Positions 9,601 through 17,674 of a stretch of DNA of 64,000 nucleotides are shown piece after piece. The first letter of the stretch is position 1. Each line of letters opens with the position of its first letter. Below the pieces are notes generated by a model. That model ran no database searches, was not told where the DNA came from, and saw nothing but the letters and a program-made list of their open reading frames with translations. The DNA is from Janthinobacterium lividum. Its GTDB lineage: Bacteria > Pseudomonadota > Gammaproteobacteria > Burkholderiales > Burkholderiaceae_D. The DNA lies in contig NZ_CP139977.1 of the NCBI RefSeq assembly GCF_034424625.1, positions 372,001 to 436,000 of the forward strand, given 5' to 3'. The position numbers and the translations under genes are program-made.

Positions 9601-12530
9601 GATGCGGCCGACGGCGCAGGTGCCGCCGGGGCAGGTTCCGGCAAGCCTTTGCGGTCGACCTTGCCGTTCGCCAGCAGCGGCAGGCGCGCGAGCACCTGCC
9701 ACAGGGCCGGCACCATCGCTTCCGGCAAGGCTTGCGCCATCGCCGCGCGCAGCATGTCGATCAGGCCCGCCTGCGCGGCGGCGCCATCGCGCGCCACCAC
9801 GCTGGCCAGCAAGCGCAAGCCGTCGCCGCCCGGCAGCGGCCGCGCCACCACCGCCGCATCGGCCAGTTCCACGCGGGCCTTGAGCCAGGCCTCGACTTCG
9901 CCCAGTTCGACGCGGAAGCCGCGGATCTTGACCTGGTCGTCGCCGCGCCCGAAGAACTCCAGCACGCCCCCGTCCAGCATGCGCACGCGGTCGCCGCTGC
10001 GGTACAGGCGCGCGCCTGGCGCCGGGCCGAAGGCATCGGGAATGAAGCGTTCGGCGCTCAGGCCGGCGCGCCGCAGGTAGCCGTGCGCCACGCCGGCGCC
10101 GCCCAGATACAGTTCTCCGATGGCGCCCAGCGGCAGCAGCCCGCCGCGCTCGTCGAGCACATAGGCGGCGCGCCCGGCCAGCGGCGCGCCCACCGGCACG
10201 TACGCGGACAGGCCCGTTGGCGCCGTGGCCGCCTCCTGCGCCAGGCAACCGACCGTCGTTTCGGTGGGACCATAATGGTTGACCACGCGGCAGCCGGGAC
10301 GCAATTCGCCCACGCGGCGCACCAGCGCCGGGTCCAGCCCCTCGCCGCCCAGTACCAGGCAATGCAGGGGCAGCAGCCGCTCCGGGCGGCTGGCCGACAG
10401 CAGCGCCTTCAGGTGCGACGGCACGATCTTCAGGCAATCGAGGGGCTGCGCTTCCAGCAGCTGCGCCAGCACTTCCGGATCGGCGCTGTGCGCGTCGCCG
10501 ATCAGGCGCAAGGTGCGCCCGCTGAGCAGCGCGCCGAACCACGCCGTGTAGCCCAGGTCGGCCGTCAGCGACGACAGTGCGCTCATGCTGGCCTGCGGCG
10601 GCAAGGCCAGGCGCGGCATCACGCCTGCCACGTAGGCGGCCAGGTTGCCCTGGCTGAGCGACACCCCCTTGGGCGCGCCCGTCGAACCGGAGGTATAGAT
10701 GATATAGGCCGGCAGTTCGGCATGGCACAGGGTCTCGCGCCATGCCGCGCCAGCATCGCTAGCGGCGGCATCGGCATCGAGCCAGCGGCGCCCTTCCAGC
10801 AGCGCGGGCGCCGCGCCGCTGCCGACGGTCAGCGCGATGCCGGCGTCGTCTAGCATCTGGCGCAGGCGCAGCGCCGGCAGGCCGCCGTCCAGGCAAAGAT
10901 AGGCGGCGCCCGCGCGCCAGGCGGCCAGCATGGCGACGATCAGCGGCACGTCGCGTGGCAGCAGCAGGGCGACCCTGTCGCCGGCAGCCACGCCGGCGGC
11001 CTGCAGGCGCATGGCCAGGCGCAGCGCGGCCTGGTCCAGCTGCGCATAGCTCAGGCGCCCGCCGGGCGCGTCCAGCGCGATGTGCTGCGGATGCTCCCGC
11101 ACCTGCCGCAGGAACATCTGCAGCGCCGTGGGCGCGGCATCGGCAGGCAAAGGATCGCCGTGCGCCTGCGACAGATGGCGCGGGTCCAGTTGCAACTGGC
11201 TCAGGCGCGCTTGCGGCTGCGCCACGATATCGCGCAGCAGCGCGCGGAAATGCGCCACCATGCGCTCGACGCTAGCGGCGCGGAACAGGCCCGTGTCATA
11301 GCGCCACTGCCCCAGCAAGCCGGCGCCCGAATCCTGCCAGCGCAGGTTCATGTCGTTGGCCGCGCCACGCTGGGTGGCGAACAGTTCGCGCGCCACGTGG
11401 CGCCCCAGCGCGGGCCGCTCGCCCAGCGGCACCAGGGTCATCATGTGGCGGAACAGCGGCGTGCGCGCGCCATCCTGCAGCGGCGCGCAATGCTCGCTCA
11501 TCAGCGCCAACGGATATTGCTGGTGCTTCAGCGAGCCGCGCAATTGCAGCCAGCACGCAGCGAGAAAATCGAGGAAGGCCGGATCGGCGCGGCAATCGGC
11601 GCGCAGCGGTATCGCGTTGAGCGTAAAGCCCAGCAAATTCCGGTAGCGCGCGCCGCTATGGCCCGCCACCGGGGTGCCGATGAGGAATTCCGGCTGTCCC
11701 GTGTAGCGGTGCATGAAAGCCAGGTAGGCGGCCATCAGCAAGCCATACAGCGACACGCCCTGGTCCGCGGCCAGCTGGCGCAGCTGCTGCGCCTCTTCCG
11801 CGCCGATGGCGAATTCGACTTCGGCGCCATCGAAGGCGGGCGATGCGGCGCGGGGGAAATCGGTGGCCAGCTGCAGCGGCCCCGGCTCCCCCGCCAGGCG
11901 CTCGCGCCAGAACTGCTCCAGCCGCTGGCCGCGCGGCCCCGCCAGCATGGCGCTGTGCTCATCGAGCCATGCACGGTACAGCGCATCGGGGCGCAGCACC
12001 AGCGCCTGGCCCGCGCGCAGGGTTTCATAGGCCTCGAACAGCGTTTCCAGGAACACGAAGCTGCTGGAGAAATCCGCCGCGATATGATGCATCGACGCCA
12101 TCAGATAAAACCGCTGTTCGCCGCCATCGTGGTCGACTAACAGCCGCGCACGCACGGGCGCATCGTGTTCGAGCACAAATGGCAGGTCGGCCTGGCGGGC
12201 CAGGAAGGCCCGCGCGCCGGCCTCGCCTAGGCCCTGCGTGGTCTCGACGGCAAAGTCCTCGCCCGGCGCCGCGCGGCGCAGCATGCGCGGCCCGTCCTCG
12301 CCTTCCGCATACACGCAGCCCAGCACTTCATAGCTTTGCTGCGCATGCAGGAAGGCCTGGCGCAGCAGCGCCGCGTCGACGGGGCCGGCCAGTTCGGCGC
12401 CAAACGCCATATTGTAGGCGGGGCTGCCCGGCGCCATCTTGTAGAACGTCCACAGGGCGCGCTGGCCGTGGCTCAGCGCCTGTCCGGCAGCGGGGAATCC
12501 GGCAGGCCAGCCGGCGGCGAGGTCATTCAT
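3663..12530 (-). CDS. NRPS, two modules with C-terminal fused TauD-like beta-hydroxylase
   Basis: This 2955-aa synthetase has the order C (~10-430, HHIAADF near 147), A1 (~490-950), PCP1 (FFACGGDSILG near 1008), C2 (~1093-1520, HHLIVDGW), A2 (~1580-2050), PCP2 (FFALGGHSLL near 2083), C3 (~2147-2580, HHMVADGW) and an Fe(II)/2-oxoglutarate TauD domain (~2597-2955). The TauD domain shows HNE and a distal His in MLAAHARDPF. A1 residues D,L,T,K,V,G,H,V,G match the aspartate code. A2 reads D,G,E,D,V,A,T,V,T; the acidic E239 and D278 suggest a basic substrate (inference). ATG 12530 overlaps the previous gene by 8 bases, so an upstream start in the same frame is rejected. Together with the next NRPS it would build a beta-OH-Asp / X / beta-OH-Asp peptide. 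Confidence 0.88.
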   Translation of the reverse strand: MNDLAAGWPAGFPAAGQALSHGQRALWTFYKMAPGSPAYNMAFGAELAGPVDAALLRQAFLHAQQSYEVLGCVYAEGEDGPRMLRRAAPGEDFAVETTQGLGEAGARAFLARQADLPFVLEHDAPVRARLLVDHDGGEQRFYLMASMHHIAADFSSSFVFLETLFEAYETLRAGQALVLRPDALYRAWLDEHSAMLAGPRGQRLEQFWRERLAGEPGPLQLATDFPRAASPAFDGAEVEFAIGAEEAQQLRQLAADQGVSLYGLLMAAYLAFMHRYTGQPEFLIGTPVAGHSGARYRNLLGFTLNAIPLRADCRADPAFLDFLAACWLQLRGSLKHQQYPLALMSEHCAPLQDGARTPLFRHMMTLVPLGERPALGRHVARELFATQRGAANDMNLRWQDSGAGLLGQWRYDTGLFRAASVERMVAHFRALLRDIVAQPQARLSQLQLDPRHLSQAHGDPLPADAAPTALQMFLRQVREHPQHIALDAPGGRLSYAQLDQAALRLAMRLQAAGVAAGDRVALLLPRDVPLIVAMLAAWRAGAAYLCLDGGLPALRLRQMLDDAGIALTVGSGAAPALLEGRRWLDADAAASDAGAAWRETLCHAELPAYIIYTSGSTGAPKGVSLSQGNLAAYVAGVMPRLALPPQASMSALSSLTADLGYTAWFGALLSGRTLRLIGDAHSADPEVLAQLLEAQPLDCLKIVPSHLKALLSASRPERLLPLHCLVLGGEGLDPALVRRVGELRPGCRVVNHYGPTETTVGCLAQEAATAPTGLSAYVPVGAPLAGRAAYVLDERGGLLPLGAIGELYLGGAGVAHGYLRRAGLSAERFIPDAFGPAPGARLYRSGDRVRMLDGGVLEFFGRGDDQVKIRGFRVELGEVEAWLKARVELADAAVVARPLPGGDGLRLLASVVARDGAAAQAGLIDMLRAAMAQALPEAMVPALWQVLARLPLLANGKVDRKGLPEPAPAAPAPSAASAAPRSAHEHVLAEVWAEVLGGTADGVSLHDNFFACGGDSILGLQMIARARKRGLKLTPKNLFDHPSIAQLVTCIAAPASAPSAPAVQAVAPAAPFALAGLDAAQLAALQAARPGLQDAYPLSLLQTGLLFHSRLDAEAGGSGVYCNQLVLEVNGPFAPDSMRAAWQQAIDAHAILRTGFAWQGLEQPLQCVQASAALDMVQPDWQALDAAGQDEALQAFCSADRKLGHVLERAPLMRVVLVRLAAQRWLLVWSRHHLIVDGWCSVMLLEEVLERYRASQAGDIPVLPQRPAYRSYIEWLGRRGGEAAGSAFWRARMAGVEGATPLPALLPAARANGVHQTLALRVGAAQAEQLRQLARSCQVTLNTVMQAAWALLLARYSGQQDVIFGVTSAGRPADLPGAQDMLGVFINTLPLRVHPRGALALGEFLRAVQQENVEIREYEQSPLVEIQKQAGHGGALFDTLMVFQNLPMAQGRRWSCATPQGSLQLHQRDNHEQSSYGLTIEVMPDQHIDVLFSADAGRLPEALLKALKQHYQQLVAALARAADSEVLAALPMLSAAQAHDLLDQGRNEGGTWNDLPVHAQFELQAVLQPDALALLHEDEALSYRALNLRANRLAHALLAQGAGPEVRVGIAVERSVDMLAGLLAILKTGAAYVPLDPGYPAERLAYMIADSGMALLLTQASVLPRLSLPANLPVQLVEQPSALEHDPGHAPLPQQLAYVIYTSGSTGKPKGVGIAHQALSRHAQVSVGFFGLTAQDRVLQFSTLNFDGFVEQAWPTLCVGAALVLRGPDLWDSETFYQALHRYRISVADLTTAYWSLLAQDFAAQGPRDYGALRQVHAGGEAMPPEALQAWRQAGMRHIRLLNTYGPTEAAVTAATLDCAPYLDGAAPAQMPIGLPLAGRALQVLDGDLALAPPGAAGELCIGGALLARGYLGRAALTAERFVPDPHGAPGARLYRTGDLVRWRGGQLDYLGRIDHQIKIRGFRLELGEIEAQLLAQPGVREAVVVAQDGPAGARLVAYVSPAKVDVGVLRAALAAALPDYMLPAAIVALARLPLSPAGKVERSALPAPQLESEAYVAPQGELEQALAAIWSALLGVPRVGREDNFFALGGHSLLATRLVSRLRGALRCELPLRAVFTAPTLAAQAAAIAVHRAEAQPAEALPALLPLPRSGGPMALSLAQQRLWLVERLAATASATYNMGATVRLAGPLQVQALQSALNALVARHENLRSRYPEHDGDPHVAIAAQLQLDLPVTDLRHLPLAVREEAAAEAVRADARLPFDLVHGPVLRASLLRLEDELYWLLFSMHHMVADGWSVGILAGELAHGYAAYCQDEAPQLPSLPLQYADYAAWQRAVLDGPAGCGQAAFWRESLAGAPVMLPLPLDFPRAPVASHAGAELRFVVPAALVARVGALARQQQATPFMVLLASFQWLLHRLTLADDIVIGTDVAGRRHSDLEGLIGFFVNVLPLRSRIAAGDDFNALLAQARRTTLEAFEHQDLPFDRIVEAAGTPRDRRWNPLVQLLFVLQNTPTGQLAMSGIDAAILPPLERSSKFDMALFLEPRADGALAAEWVYASGLFRPETVARLADAWLDLLDRALAAPATPLIHFSVPVHKDIMDSIPVTPFAAGKLDGLKKKMPLAGARPAPRAAIRQGPLQAGRDFPQLIEPASDDLDPVAWARGQREFIDATLRQHGGIVFRGFGLRTAQEFESFAEAIDAQLYGEYADLPKKEGGKKTYRSTPYPEQQMILFHNESAHLDRWPRKQWFFCELPSPVGGATPIVDCREMLRRLPAEVAETFERKQLMYVRTFTDKFDVSWRDFYRTDDRAEVEARCAAAGIECRWLENDTLQTRTVCPAVIRHPMTGERSFFNQVQLHHIYFLEPEVREDLLAMVGIERMPRHVYYGDGTPIEDDVMRLVGELYEACAVRFAWQQGDVVMLDNMLAAHARDPFQGPRKIVVAMSELLGRAQLAQGGAA

Positions 12531-13512
12531 GCGCCGCCTCCGCCATCGCCACGACGATCTTGCGGGCGCCCTTGAAGGTCGAACGGCCATGCGCGGCCAG
12601 CATATTGTCGAGCATCAGCACGTCGCCCTCGACCCACGGGAACATCACCGTGCACGCATCGAGGACGCCGCGGATTTCCTGCAGCGCCGATTCCTCGATC
12701 GGCGAACCGTCGCCGTAATACACATTGCGCGGCAGATCGAGGTCGCTGTCGACCAGCATCAGCAGCGACTCGCGCACGGCCGGCGCCAGGTTCGACACAT
12801 GGAACAAATGCGCCTGGTTGAACCACACGTCCTGCCCCGTGCGCGGATGCCGCGCCACCGCCTGGCATACCTGCCGCGTGCGCAGTTCGCCATCGTCCTT
12901 CCACTCGAAGGCGATGTCCTGGGCGCGGCAATAGCGCTCCGCCTCGGCCCGGTCATCCGTATTGAACGCATCCTGCCATGGCAAGTCCAGGCCGTTGCCA
13001 TAATTGCGCACGTACATCAGGCGTTTCTGTTCGAAGCGCCGGCGCAGCACCGGGTCGATGCGCGCAAAGATCTGCCGGCTGTCGGCGATCGGCGTCTCGC
13101 CATCCTGCGCGCTGGCCACGATGCAGTGGAACCAGATCTTCATCGGCCACTGGCGCGTGTAGGACTGTTCGCAGTGCAGGGGAATCACCTGATGCGCCGG
13201 ATATTCGGTCGAGGTGTACACGCCCTTGCCCAGCGCGGAACGGGGCGTGGAGCCGAATTCATAGGTCAGCAGCTCATGCCCGAACGCGCGCGCAAACTGC
13301 TGGAACGGCTGCTCGCCGTGCAGCCCGAAACCGCGGAACAACAGGCCGCCCGCCACGTCCAGGTGCGCTTGCGCCGCGGCCAGCATGGCCGGCATGGAAG
13401 CCGGCCACTGCCCGCCCTGCCCCGGCGTGACCAGCATGGGAAGACTGCCCCCAGGGAATAATGGTGATACCTCCAGCTGACCATCGAATACCGTACTTGT
13501 TGCCGAGTGCAT
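12523..13512 (-). CDS. Stand-alone TauD/SyrP-like aspartyl beta-hydroxylase
   Basis: This 329-aa protein belongs to the TauD/TfdA Fe(II)/2-oxoglutarate dioxygenases. It has the HxE iron ligands (LHCEQSYT), a distal His (MLAAHGRS) and an Arg nearby. Siderophore NRPS loci use such enzymes to hydroxylate PCP-bound aspartate, giving the alpha-hydroxycarboxylate iron ligand. ATG 13512 was chosen because AAGGAG lies just upstream; a longer frame to 13617 has no such site. It is the first gene of the NRPS operon and overlaps the next gene. It resembles the domain fused to that NRPS, so the cluster has two hydroxylases, one per Asp module. Confidence 0.85.
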   Translation of the reverse strand: MHSATSTVFDGQLEVSPLFPGGSLPMLVTPGQGGQWPASMPAMLAAAQAHLDVAGGLLFRGFGLHGEQPFQQFARAFGHELLTYEFGSTPRSALGKGVYTSTEYPAHQVIPLHCEQSYTRQWPMKIWFHCIVASAQDGETPIADSRQIFARIDPVLRRRFEQKRLMYVRNYGNGLDLPWQDAFNTDDRAEAERYCRAQDIAFEWKDDGELRTRQVCQAVARHPRTGQDVWFNQAHLFHVSNLAPAVRESLLMLVDSDLDLPRNVYYGDGSPIEESALQEIRGVLDACTVMFPWVEGDVLMLDNMLAAHGRSTFKGARKIVVAMAEAAHE

Positions 13513-13735
13513 GCCAACTCCTTCATCTGAGATTGCGTAAGGTCCTGGCGAGCGGTCAAGTCCGCAAGGCCTTGGGTGGGATGTCTCTTGTAGAGTGCGC
13601 CTGGAATCCGCCAGCAATCGTCGCGATCGGGGATTGTGAGTGTCTGTAAGAAACCGCTATTGCGTCATCTTTCCAACAATATTCAAACTGAACCGACTTT
13701 TTCAAAGTTTATCAGTAAAACAATAAAATATAAAT

Positions 13736-13754
13736 AGGAATCATAATCATTTAG
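13736..13754. promoter_or_regulatory. Putative Fur box between divergent siderophore operons
   Basis: The sequence AATCATAATCATT fits the core of the Fur consensus (AATGATAATCATT) with one mismatch. It lies in the only AT-rich stretch between the divergent hydroxylase/NRPS and MbtH operons. Iron-responsive repression of both directions is inferred, not shown. Confidence 0.5.
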
Positions 13755-13807
13755 ATTTAGAATGATTTCACCGCGCATGGGCGCCCTTACCGAGCAAAGG
13801 AGTCAGC

Positions 13808-14035
13808 ATGAGTTGGGATCACCCCGATACCCGTTTTTACGTTGTCGTCAACGAGGAAGAGCAATACTCGATCTGGCCCGACTACAAGGCCATCCCGGCC
13901 GGCTGGCGCGAAGCCGGCAAGCGGGGCAGCAAGGATGAATGCCTCGCGCATATCGAGCAGGTCTGGACGGACATGCGTCCGCTCAGCTTGCGCCAGGCCA
14001 TGGACGCCGGCGCGCGGGAAACCGGGGCAGCGTGA
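13808..14035 (+). CDS. MbtH-like protein
   Basis: A 75-aa protein with the MbtH pattern: Trp-Asp-His near the N terminus, [15 protein letters not shown] and a conserved Trp in VWTDMRP. MbtH proteins bind and activate NRPS adenylation domains in the cytoplasm. AAAGGAG lies 7 bases before the ATG. Its stop overlaps the GTG start of the thioesterase (GTGA), implying coupled translation. It probably serves the three A domains encoded on the other strand. Confidence 0.92.
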   Translation: MSWDHPDTRFYVVVNEEEQYSIWPDYKAIPAGWREAGKRGSKDECLAHIEQVWTDMRPLSLRQAMDAGARETGAA

Positions 14036-14793
14036 GCGCCAGCCTGGGCGCCAGCTGGCTGGTGCGCGGCAGGCCGCACGCCGCGCGTGCCCTGCGCCTG
14101 TATTGCTTCGGCCATGCAGGCGCCAGCGCGGCCGCCTTCCGCACTTGGCAGGCGAGGCTGGAGCCATCCATCGAAGTGTGCGCCATCGAGTTGCCCGGCC
14201 ACGGACGGCGCATGGCGGAAGCGCCGCAGGACCAGCTGCTGCCGCTGGCAGGCGAGCTGACGCAGGCGCTGGCCCGCGAACTGCGCGCCACGCCCCTGCC
14301 GTATGCCCTGTTCGGCCACAGCCTGGGTGCCCTGCTGGCGTTCGAAGTGGCGCGCGGCCTGGCGCGCCTGGAGGTGCCGCCGCCGCTGCGGCTGCTGGTG
14401 TCCGGCGCGAACGCGCCGCAGCGCCGCCCGCCATCGCGCATGCTGCACCGCTTGCCCGATGACGCCCTGCTGGAAGAATTGCGCACCTACGAAGGCACGC
14501 CGCAGGAACTGCTGGACGAGCGCGAACTGATGGCCCTGCTGCTACCGGTCCTGCGCGCTGATTTTTGCATGGTTGAAACTTATCGCTACCACCCCGGCCC
14601 GCAGCTCACGCTGCCGCTGACGGTATTGGCGGGGCGCGCCGACATGCGCGTCAGCGCCGACGGCGTGGCGGCCTGGGCGCTAGAAACCTCGGGCAACAGC
14701 CACAGCGCCTGGCATGAGGGCGGCCATTTTTTCATCGACACGCATGCCGAGGCTCTAATGACGGGCATCCGCGCCAGCCTGGTGCCGGCGTAA
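14032..14793 (+). CDS. Type II-like thioesterase of the NRPS cluster
   Basis: A 253-aa alpha/beta hydrolase with the nucleophile elbow GHSLG, the Asp of AGRADMRV and the catalytic His in GGHFFI. This is the layout of NRPS editing/release thioesterases. The GTG at 14032 overlapping the mbtH stop is preferred over upstream in-frame codons that lie inside mbtH. Such enzymes usually clear misloaded PCPs. Because neither NRPS ends in a thioesterase domain, this one may also release the finished product (inference). Confidence 0.87.
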   Translation: MSASLGASWLVRGRPHAARALRLYCFGHAGASAAAFRTWQARLEPSIEVCAIELPGHGRRMAEAPQDQLLPLAGELTQALARELRATPLPYALFGHSLGALLAFEVARGLARLEVPPPLRLLVSGANAPQRRPPSRMLHRLPDDALLEELRTYEGTPQELLDERELMALLLPVLRADFCMVETYRYHPGPQLTLPLTVLAGRADMRVSADGVAAWALETSGNSHSAWHEGGHFFIDTHAEALMTGIRASLVPA

Positions 14794-14796
14794 GCG

Positions 14797-15504
14797 ATGC
14801 AGATGCTCAAAGGGCAAGAAATCGCGCTATGGCAAATCGACCTCGACGCCAGCCACCTCGATACCCTTGCCGCTAGCCTGAATCCGATGGAGAGCGACAA
14901 GGCAGGCCGTTTCCACAGCCTTGCGCTGCAAACGCGCTACCGGCGCTCGCAGGGCGCCTTGCGCCAGATCATGTCAAGCTACCTGGACGTGCCGCCCGCC
15001 GCCGTCGCCTTCCAGCATGGCGCTTTCGGCAAGCCGACACTGGCCGGGCATGCACTGCAGTTCAACCTGTCCCACAGCGGCAACACGATGCTGCTCGCCA
15101 TTGCCCGTCACAGCGTGGGCGTGGACGTGGAACAGTGTGCCGAAACGCCAGTCGATCTCGATCCTCTGCTCGAGCTGTTGTGCCACGCCGACGAGCGCAC
15201 GGCAATGGCGGCCCTGGCGCCGAACCAGCGCAGGCAACTGTTTTACCCCTTGTGGACACGCAAGGAAGCGTATCTGAAGGCACTCGGCACAGGACTGAGC
15301 GTTGATTTCCGCCTCGTCAGTTTTGCGCCCGTGGACACCGGGATATGGCAGGTGCGGCATGACGGCATGCCCTCATCCGTTCCCTACTACTGCCGCGACC
15401 TGCCGCACAGCGATGCGGCGTTTTGCGCGACCGTTTGCTCGCAGCAGCCGCAGGCGCCGGTTAGTCTCCACTACCTGCTTGCTGAGTGCGGGCCCTTTGG
15501 GTAG
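14797..15504 (+). CDS. Sfp/EntD-type 4'-phosphopantetheinyl transferase
   Basis: A 235-aa protein with the Sfp-family signatures: FNLSHSG, GVDVEQ (Mg-binding Asp and Glu) and WTRKEAYLKA. It transfers phosphopantetheine from CoA to the active serine of the PCP domains, making the NRPSs functional. It starts 3 bases after the thioesterase stop and is the last gene of this operon. Just downstream the GC-rich biosynthetic DNA ends and the first dispersed repeat begins. Confidence 0.92.
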   Translation: MQMLKGQEIALWQIDLDASHLDTLAASLNPMESDKAGRFHSLALQTRYRRSQGALRQIMSSYLDVPPAAVAFQHGAFGKPTLAGHALQFNLSHSGNTMLLAIARHSVGVDVEQCAETPVDLDPLLELLCHADERTAMAALAPNQRRQLFYPLWTRKEAYLKALGTGLSVDFRLVSFAPVDTGIWQVRHDGMPSSVPYYCRDLPHSDAAFCATVCSQQPQAPVSLHYLLAECGPFG

Positions 15505-15540
15505 TCGATATTCAAGAGCAGTTTCCGCTTTTTCCGAATT

Positions 15541-15642
15541 GAATCGCCACCAATAGCTTAGACTTTCCTGATCCATGGTTCTCGGACGATGAAAAACCGA
15601 TGGATCGTGTCCGGGGTTTGGGTGTCCTTCCAGGCGACCAGC
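15541..15642 (+). repeat. Dispersed repeat, copy 1 (5' part only)
   Basis: It starts GAATCGCCACCAATAGCTTA and keeps the first hairpin (GATCCAT / ATGGATC). After about 100 bases the similarity stops, before the second hairpin. It lies 36 bases after the transferase gene and marks the edge between the siderophore locus and the prophage/microcin DNA. Confidence 0.75.
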
Positions 15643-15838
15643 TCTTTCACCCAGTTCGGTTGGCGACCACGACCAGTCCAGCGGTGTTCTTGGCATTCAC
15701 GATAGGAATTTCCGGCTTGCATAGGAATCGGTGGCTTATGCCAGGATCATCGGCATGCTCAAGAATGGTTCGCCGCTTTGACGCAGGAATCAGCGGCCAT
15801 GCTGAAGCAAGAATTGGTGGCTGATCTGACGAGAATAC

Positions 15839-16375
15839 GCAATCCCCGCCTTCAAGGTCAACAGCAAGCGCCTGCGCACCACCTTTGCCAACGAAACGGA
15901 CGCGCGCGCGGCGGCCGTGGCCGAATGGCAGCGTATCTTGCGCGGCCTGGCCACCGTTGAAATGAGCCTGGCCCTTGGCAACCCGGCCGTGTTCCCGCAA
16001 TCGCCCGTGACGGTGAAGGGTTTCAAGCCCGAGATCGACGCCACCGAATGGCTATCGGTCAAGGTCACGCACAGCCTGGGCGGCAACGGCTTTACCACGC
16101 GCGTGGAGTTTGAAACGAAAACGGAAGCGGTCGAGGCCGAGCGCGAGGAAGAGAAAGACCCGGACGAAGGTATCACGGGCGTGGTAGCCAAGTGGAAGGA
16201 CGTGGCGGCGAAGAAGAAAAAGACGGGGCAGGAGCAGGCCGGCGCCACGGGTATGCTCAAGATGCTGGATCACACTTACAAGAGCAAGCAGGCCGCGAAG
16301 CGGGCCGCAATGCATGCATGGCGGCATATTGAGGAGGTACGCAATATCATCGAAGAAAACAGCGAGGGGCCTTAG
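15839..16375 (+). pseudogene. Remnant of P2-type phage late-control/tail gene D (gpD)
   Basis: One open frame from about 15839 to TAG 16375 encodes ~178 residues that look like the C-terminal part of P2-family gpD. These include VKGFKPEIDATEW, KVTHSLGGNGFTT and a charged Glu/Lys-rich tail. gpD belongs to the baseplate region of P2-like phages and tailocins. The N-terminal half is missing and no other phage gene is nearby, so this is a relic. An internal ATG at 15917 could start a shorter product, but function is unlikely. Confidence 0.6.
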
Positions 16376-16915
16376 CGGCCAATGCAAATAACGGGCGACA
16401 ATAGCAGTAGAGCAGCATGATAGCGCAGCGTTTTCGGCTGCTAAAACTTTGTTTTCCCCATAGCGATCATCACTGGACACTCCTATCATTCCCCTCCGCA
16501 AGAAACTTGAATCAATCTGCGGTGTCCAGCAAACCCGTTGTGATTCGAGGCTATGCGTATGGCCGGATCCGACAAGTCACCTACCCATGCAACACTCTTT
16601 GTCACAGAATTATTTAAAAACAGTCCGCGGATAAAAATTTATAAAACACAAGAAGTTGCTTTCCTAAAAAAATCTTGCACGACGCACCCGATCAAGATGA
16701 TCTTGATTGCAATCATTTAATTGCTGTAACGTTTTCAATGAGGCTGCCGATTCAAAATAAAATAAACCACAATCCGGAAAAATAAAAATATAATTTACAT
16801 GCGCACCACCATGTAAGAGTGCCCGGCCAGAATATATATTTTACACTTTGATACCTTAGTTGATAATTTTTTAATAAATGAATGAATAGCTATCCTCCGC
16901 CAATAAATAAAAAAG
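16376..16915. other. AT-rich intergenic stretch before the microcin promoter
   Basis: No convincing gene is seen. Base composition changes from GC-rich to strongly AT-rich around 16600, which suggests the microcin genes came from another source than the siderophore locus. Confidence 0.5.
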
Positions 16916-16944
16916 TTGACACACCTTGCGGCACATAGTATAAA
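16916..16944 (+). promoter_or_regulatory. Sigma70-type promoter of the microcin gene
   Basis: A perfect -35 box TTGACA (16916-16921) is followed after 17 bases by TATAAA (16939-16944). It lies about 90 bases before the precursor start, leaving a long untranslated leader. Confidence 0.75.
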
Positions 16945-17037
16945 TTCAATTGTTAAAAATATATTTTTGAATGAGCGAATTATTTTCGTTAAACTTCAAC
17001 ACTCCTATCGATGTAAACATTTGCAAGGATGTATTCC

Positions 17038-17286
17038 ATGTCTATTCAAGAAATGACCGTTAGCGAAATTGATGAAGTAAATGGCGGCGTAACAAGTGGC
17101 CAAGTTCTAAATGCTGGAGCGGGAATTGCTGCAGTCGGCGCCGCTGCCTTTGGAGCTGTTGGACTGGCTGCTGCATCGCCGGTATTAGTTGCAGCTGGTG
17201 CTGCATATGGCCTCGTTTCTGCTGGCATGTGGGCGGCAGGCGCATTGAGCGATATTGGTTATTTCAAAAAAGTAACTGCGGCCTAA
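17038..17286 (+). CDS. Class II microcin/bacteriocin precursor with double-glycine leader
   Basis: This 82-aa peptide has a typical double-glycine leader of 17 residues (MSIQEMTVSEIDEVNGG). The mature part is ~65 residues, rich in Ala and Gly, strongly hydrophobic with several GxxxG-like spacings, and ends in a Lys-Lys-containing tail. Such peptides are cut by a C39 peptidase exporter and usually act on the inner membrane of related bacteria. ATG 17038 was chosen over 17029 because AAGGA lies 8 bases before it. The matching adaptor and exporter genes follow. I do not recognise the mature sequence as a named microcin. Confidence 0.85.
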   Translation: MSIQEMTVSEIDEVNGGVTSGQVLNAGAGIAAVGAAAFGAVGLAAASPVLVAAGAAYGLVSAGMWAAGALSDIGYFKKVTAA

Positions 17287-17332
17287 AATCCACGTACTCA
17301 TTGAAATCGGGATGAATATCCCATCATAATAA

Positions 17333-17386
17333 CTTCCTGCGGAAATTTTTTGGCAGCATGCAAAATCAAACCATCTCCGCAGGAAG
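17333..17386. promoter_or_regulatory. 11-bp inverted repeat between microcin and immunity genes
   Basis: CTTCCTGCGGA (17333-17343) is perfectly complementary to TCCGCAGGAAG (17376-17386), with a 32-base loop. It lies 46 bases after the precursor stop. It lacks a clear U-tract, so it may stabilise or attenuate the transcript between precursor and downstream genes rather than be a simple terminator. Confidence 0.6.
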
Positions 17387-17461
17387 CACACTTGTCACAA
17401 AAAAAATTTCCATGTGCATTATCAAAGTATTTAAATTTAATTAATTAAAAGTTAACATCAT

Positions 17462-17674
17462 ATGAAAAAATTACATACAAGCATATTACCTATTGCATTT
17501 ATTAGCGCAGCATTAATCATCTTTTCATATTTCGCAATTTTCAAAAATCAATCAACTGCCAATCAATTAATTGAGTTCTCCATTGCACATCCATTAATTT
17601 TAAGCGGAATAACTTTATTTTTCATTTCACTGACATTTATTCTATTCTATTTTTACAAATCCAAAAAAAAATAA
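17462..17674 (+). CDS. Small two-helix membrane protein, probable microcin immunity
   Basis: A 70-aa protein with two hydrophobic helices (about 8-27 and 44-64) joined by a short loop and ending in a Lys-rich tail. Position between the microcin precursor and its exporter, and the size and topology, fit an immunity protein that protects the inner membrane of the producer. No family motif is recognised, so the role is inferred from context. AT-rich like the precursor gene. Confidence 0.6.
   Translation: MKKLHTSILPIAFISAALIIFSYFAIFKNQSTANQLIEFSIAHPLILSGITLFFISLTFILFYFYKSKKK

Noticed and set aside
5409..10853. 1814-codon open frame on the plus strand opposite the large NRPS
   Set aside because: It is a shadow of the very GC-rich NRPS gene: low-complexity Arg/Gln/His-rich translation with no motif. 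The minus-strand frame has complete NRPS domains.
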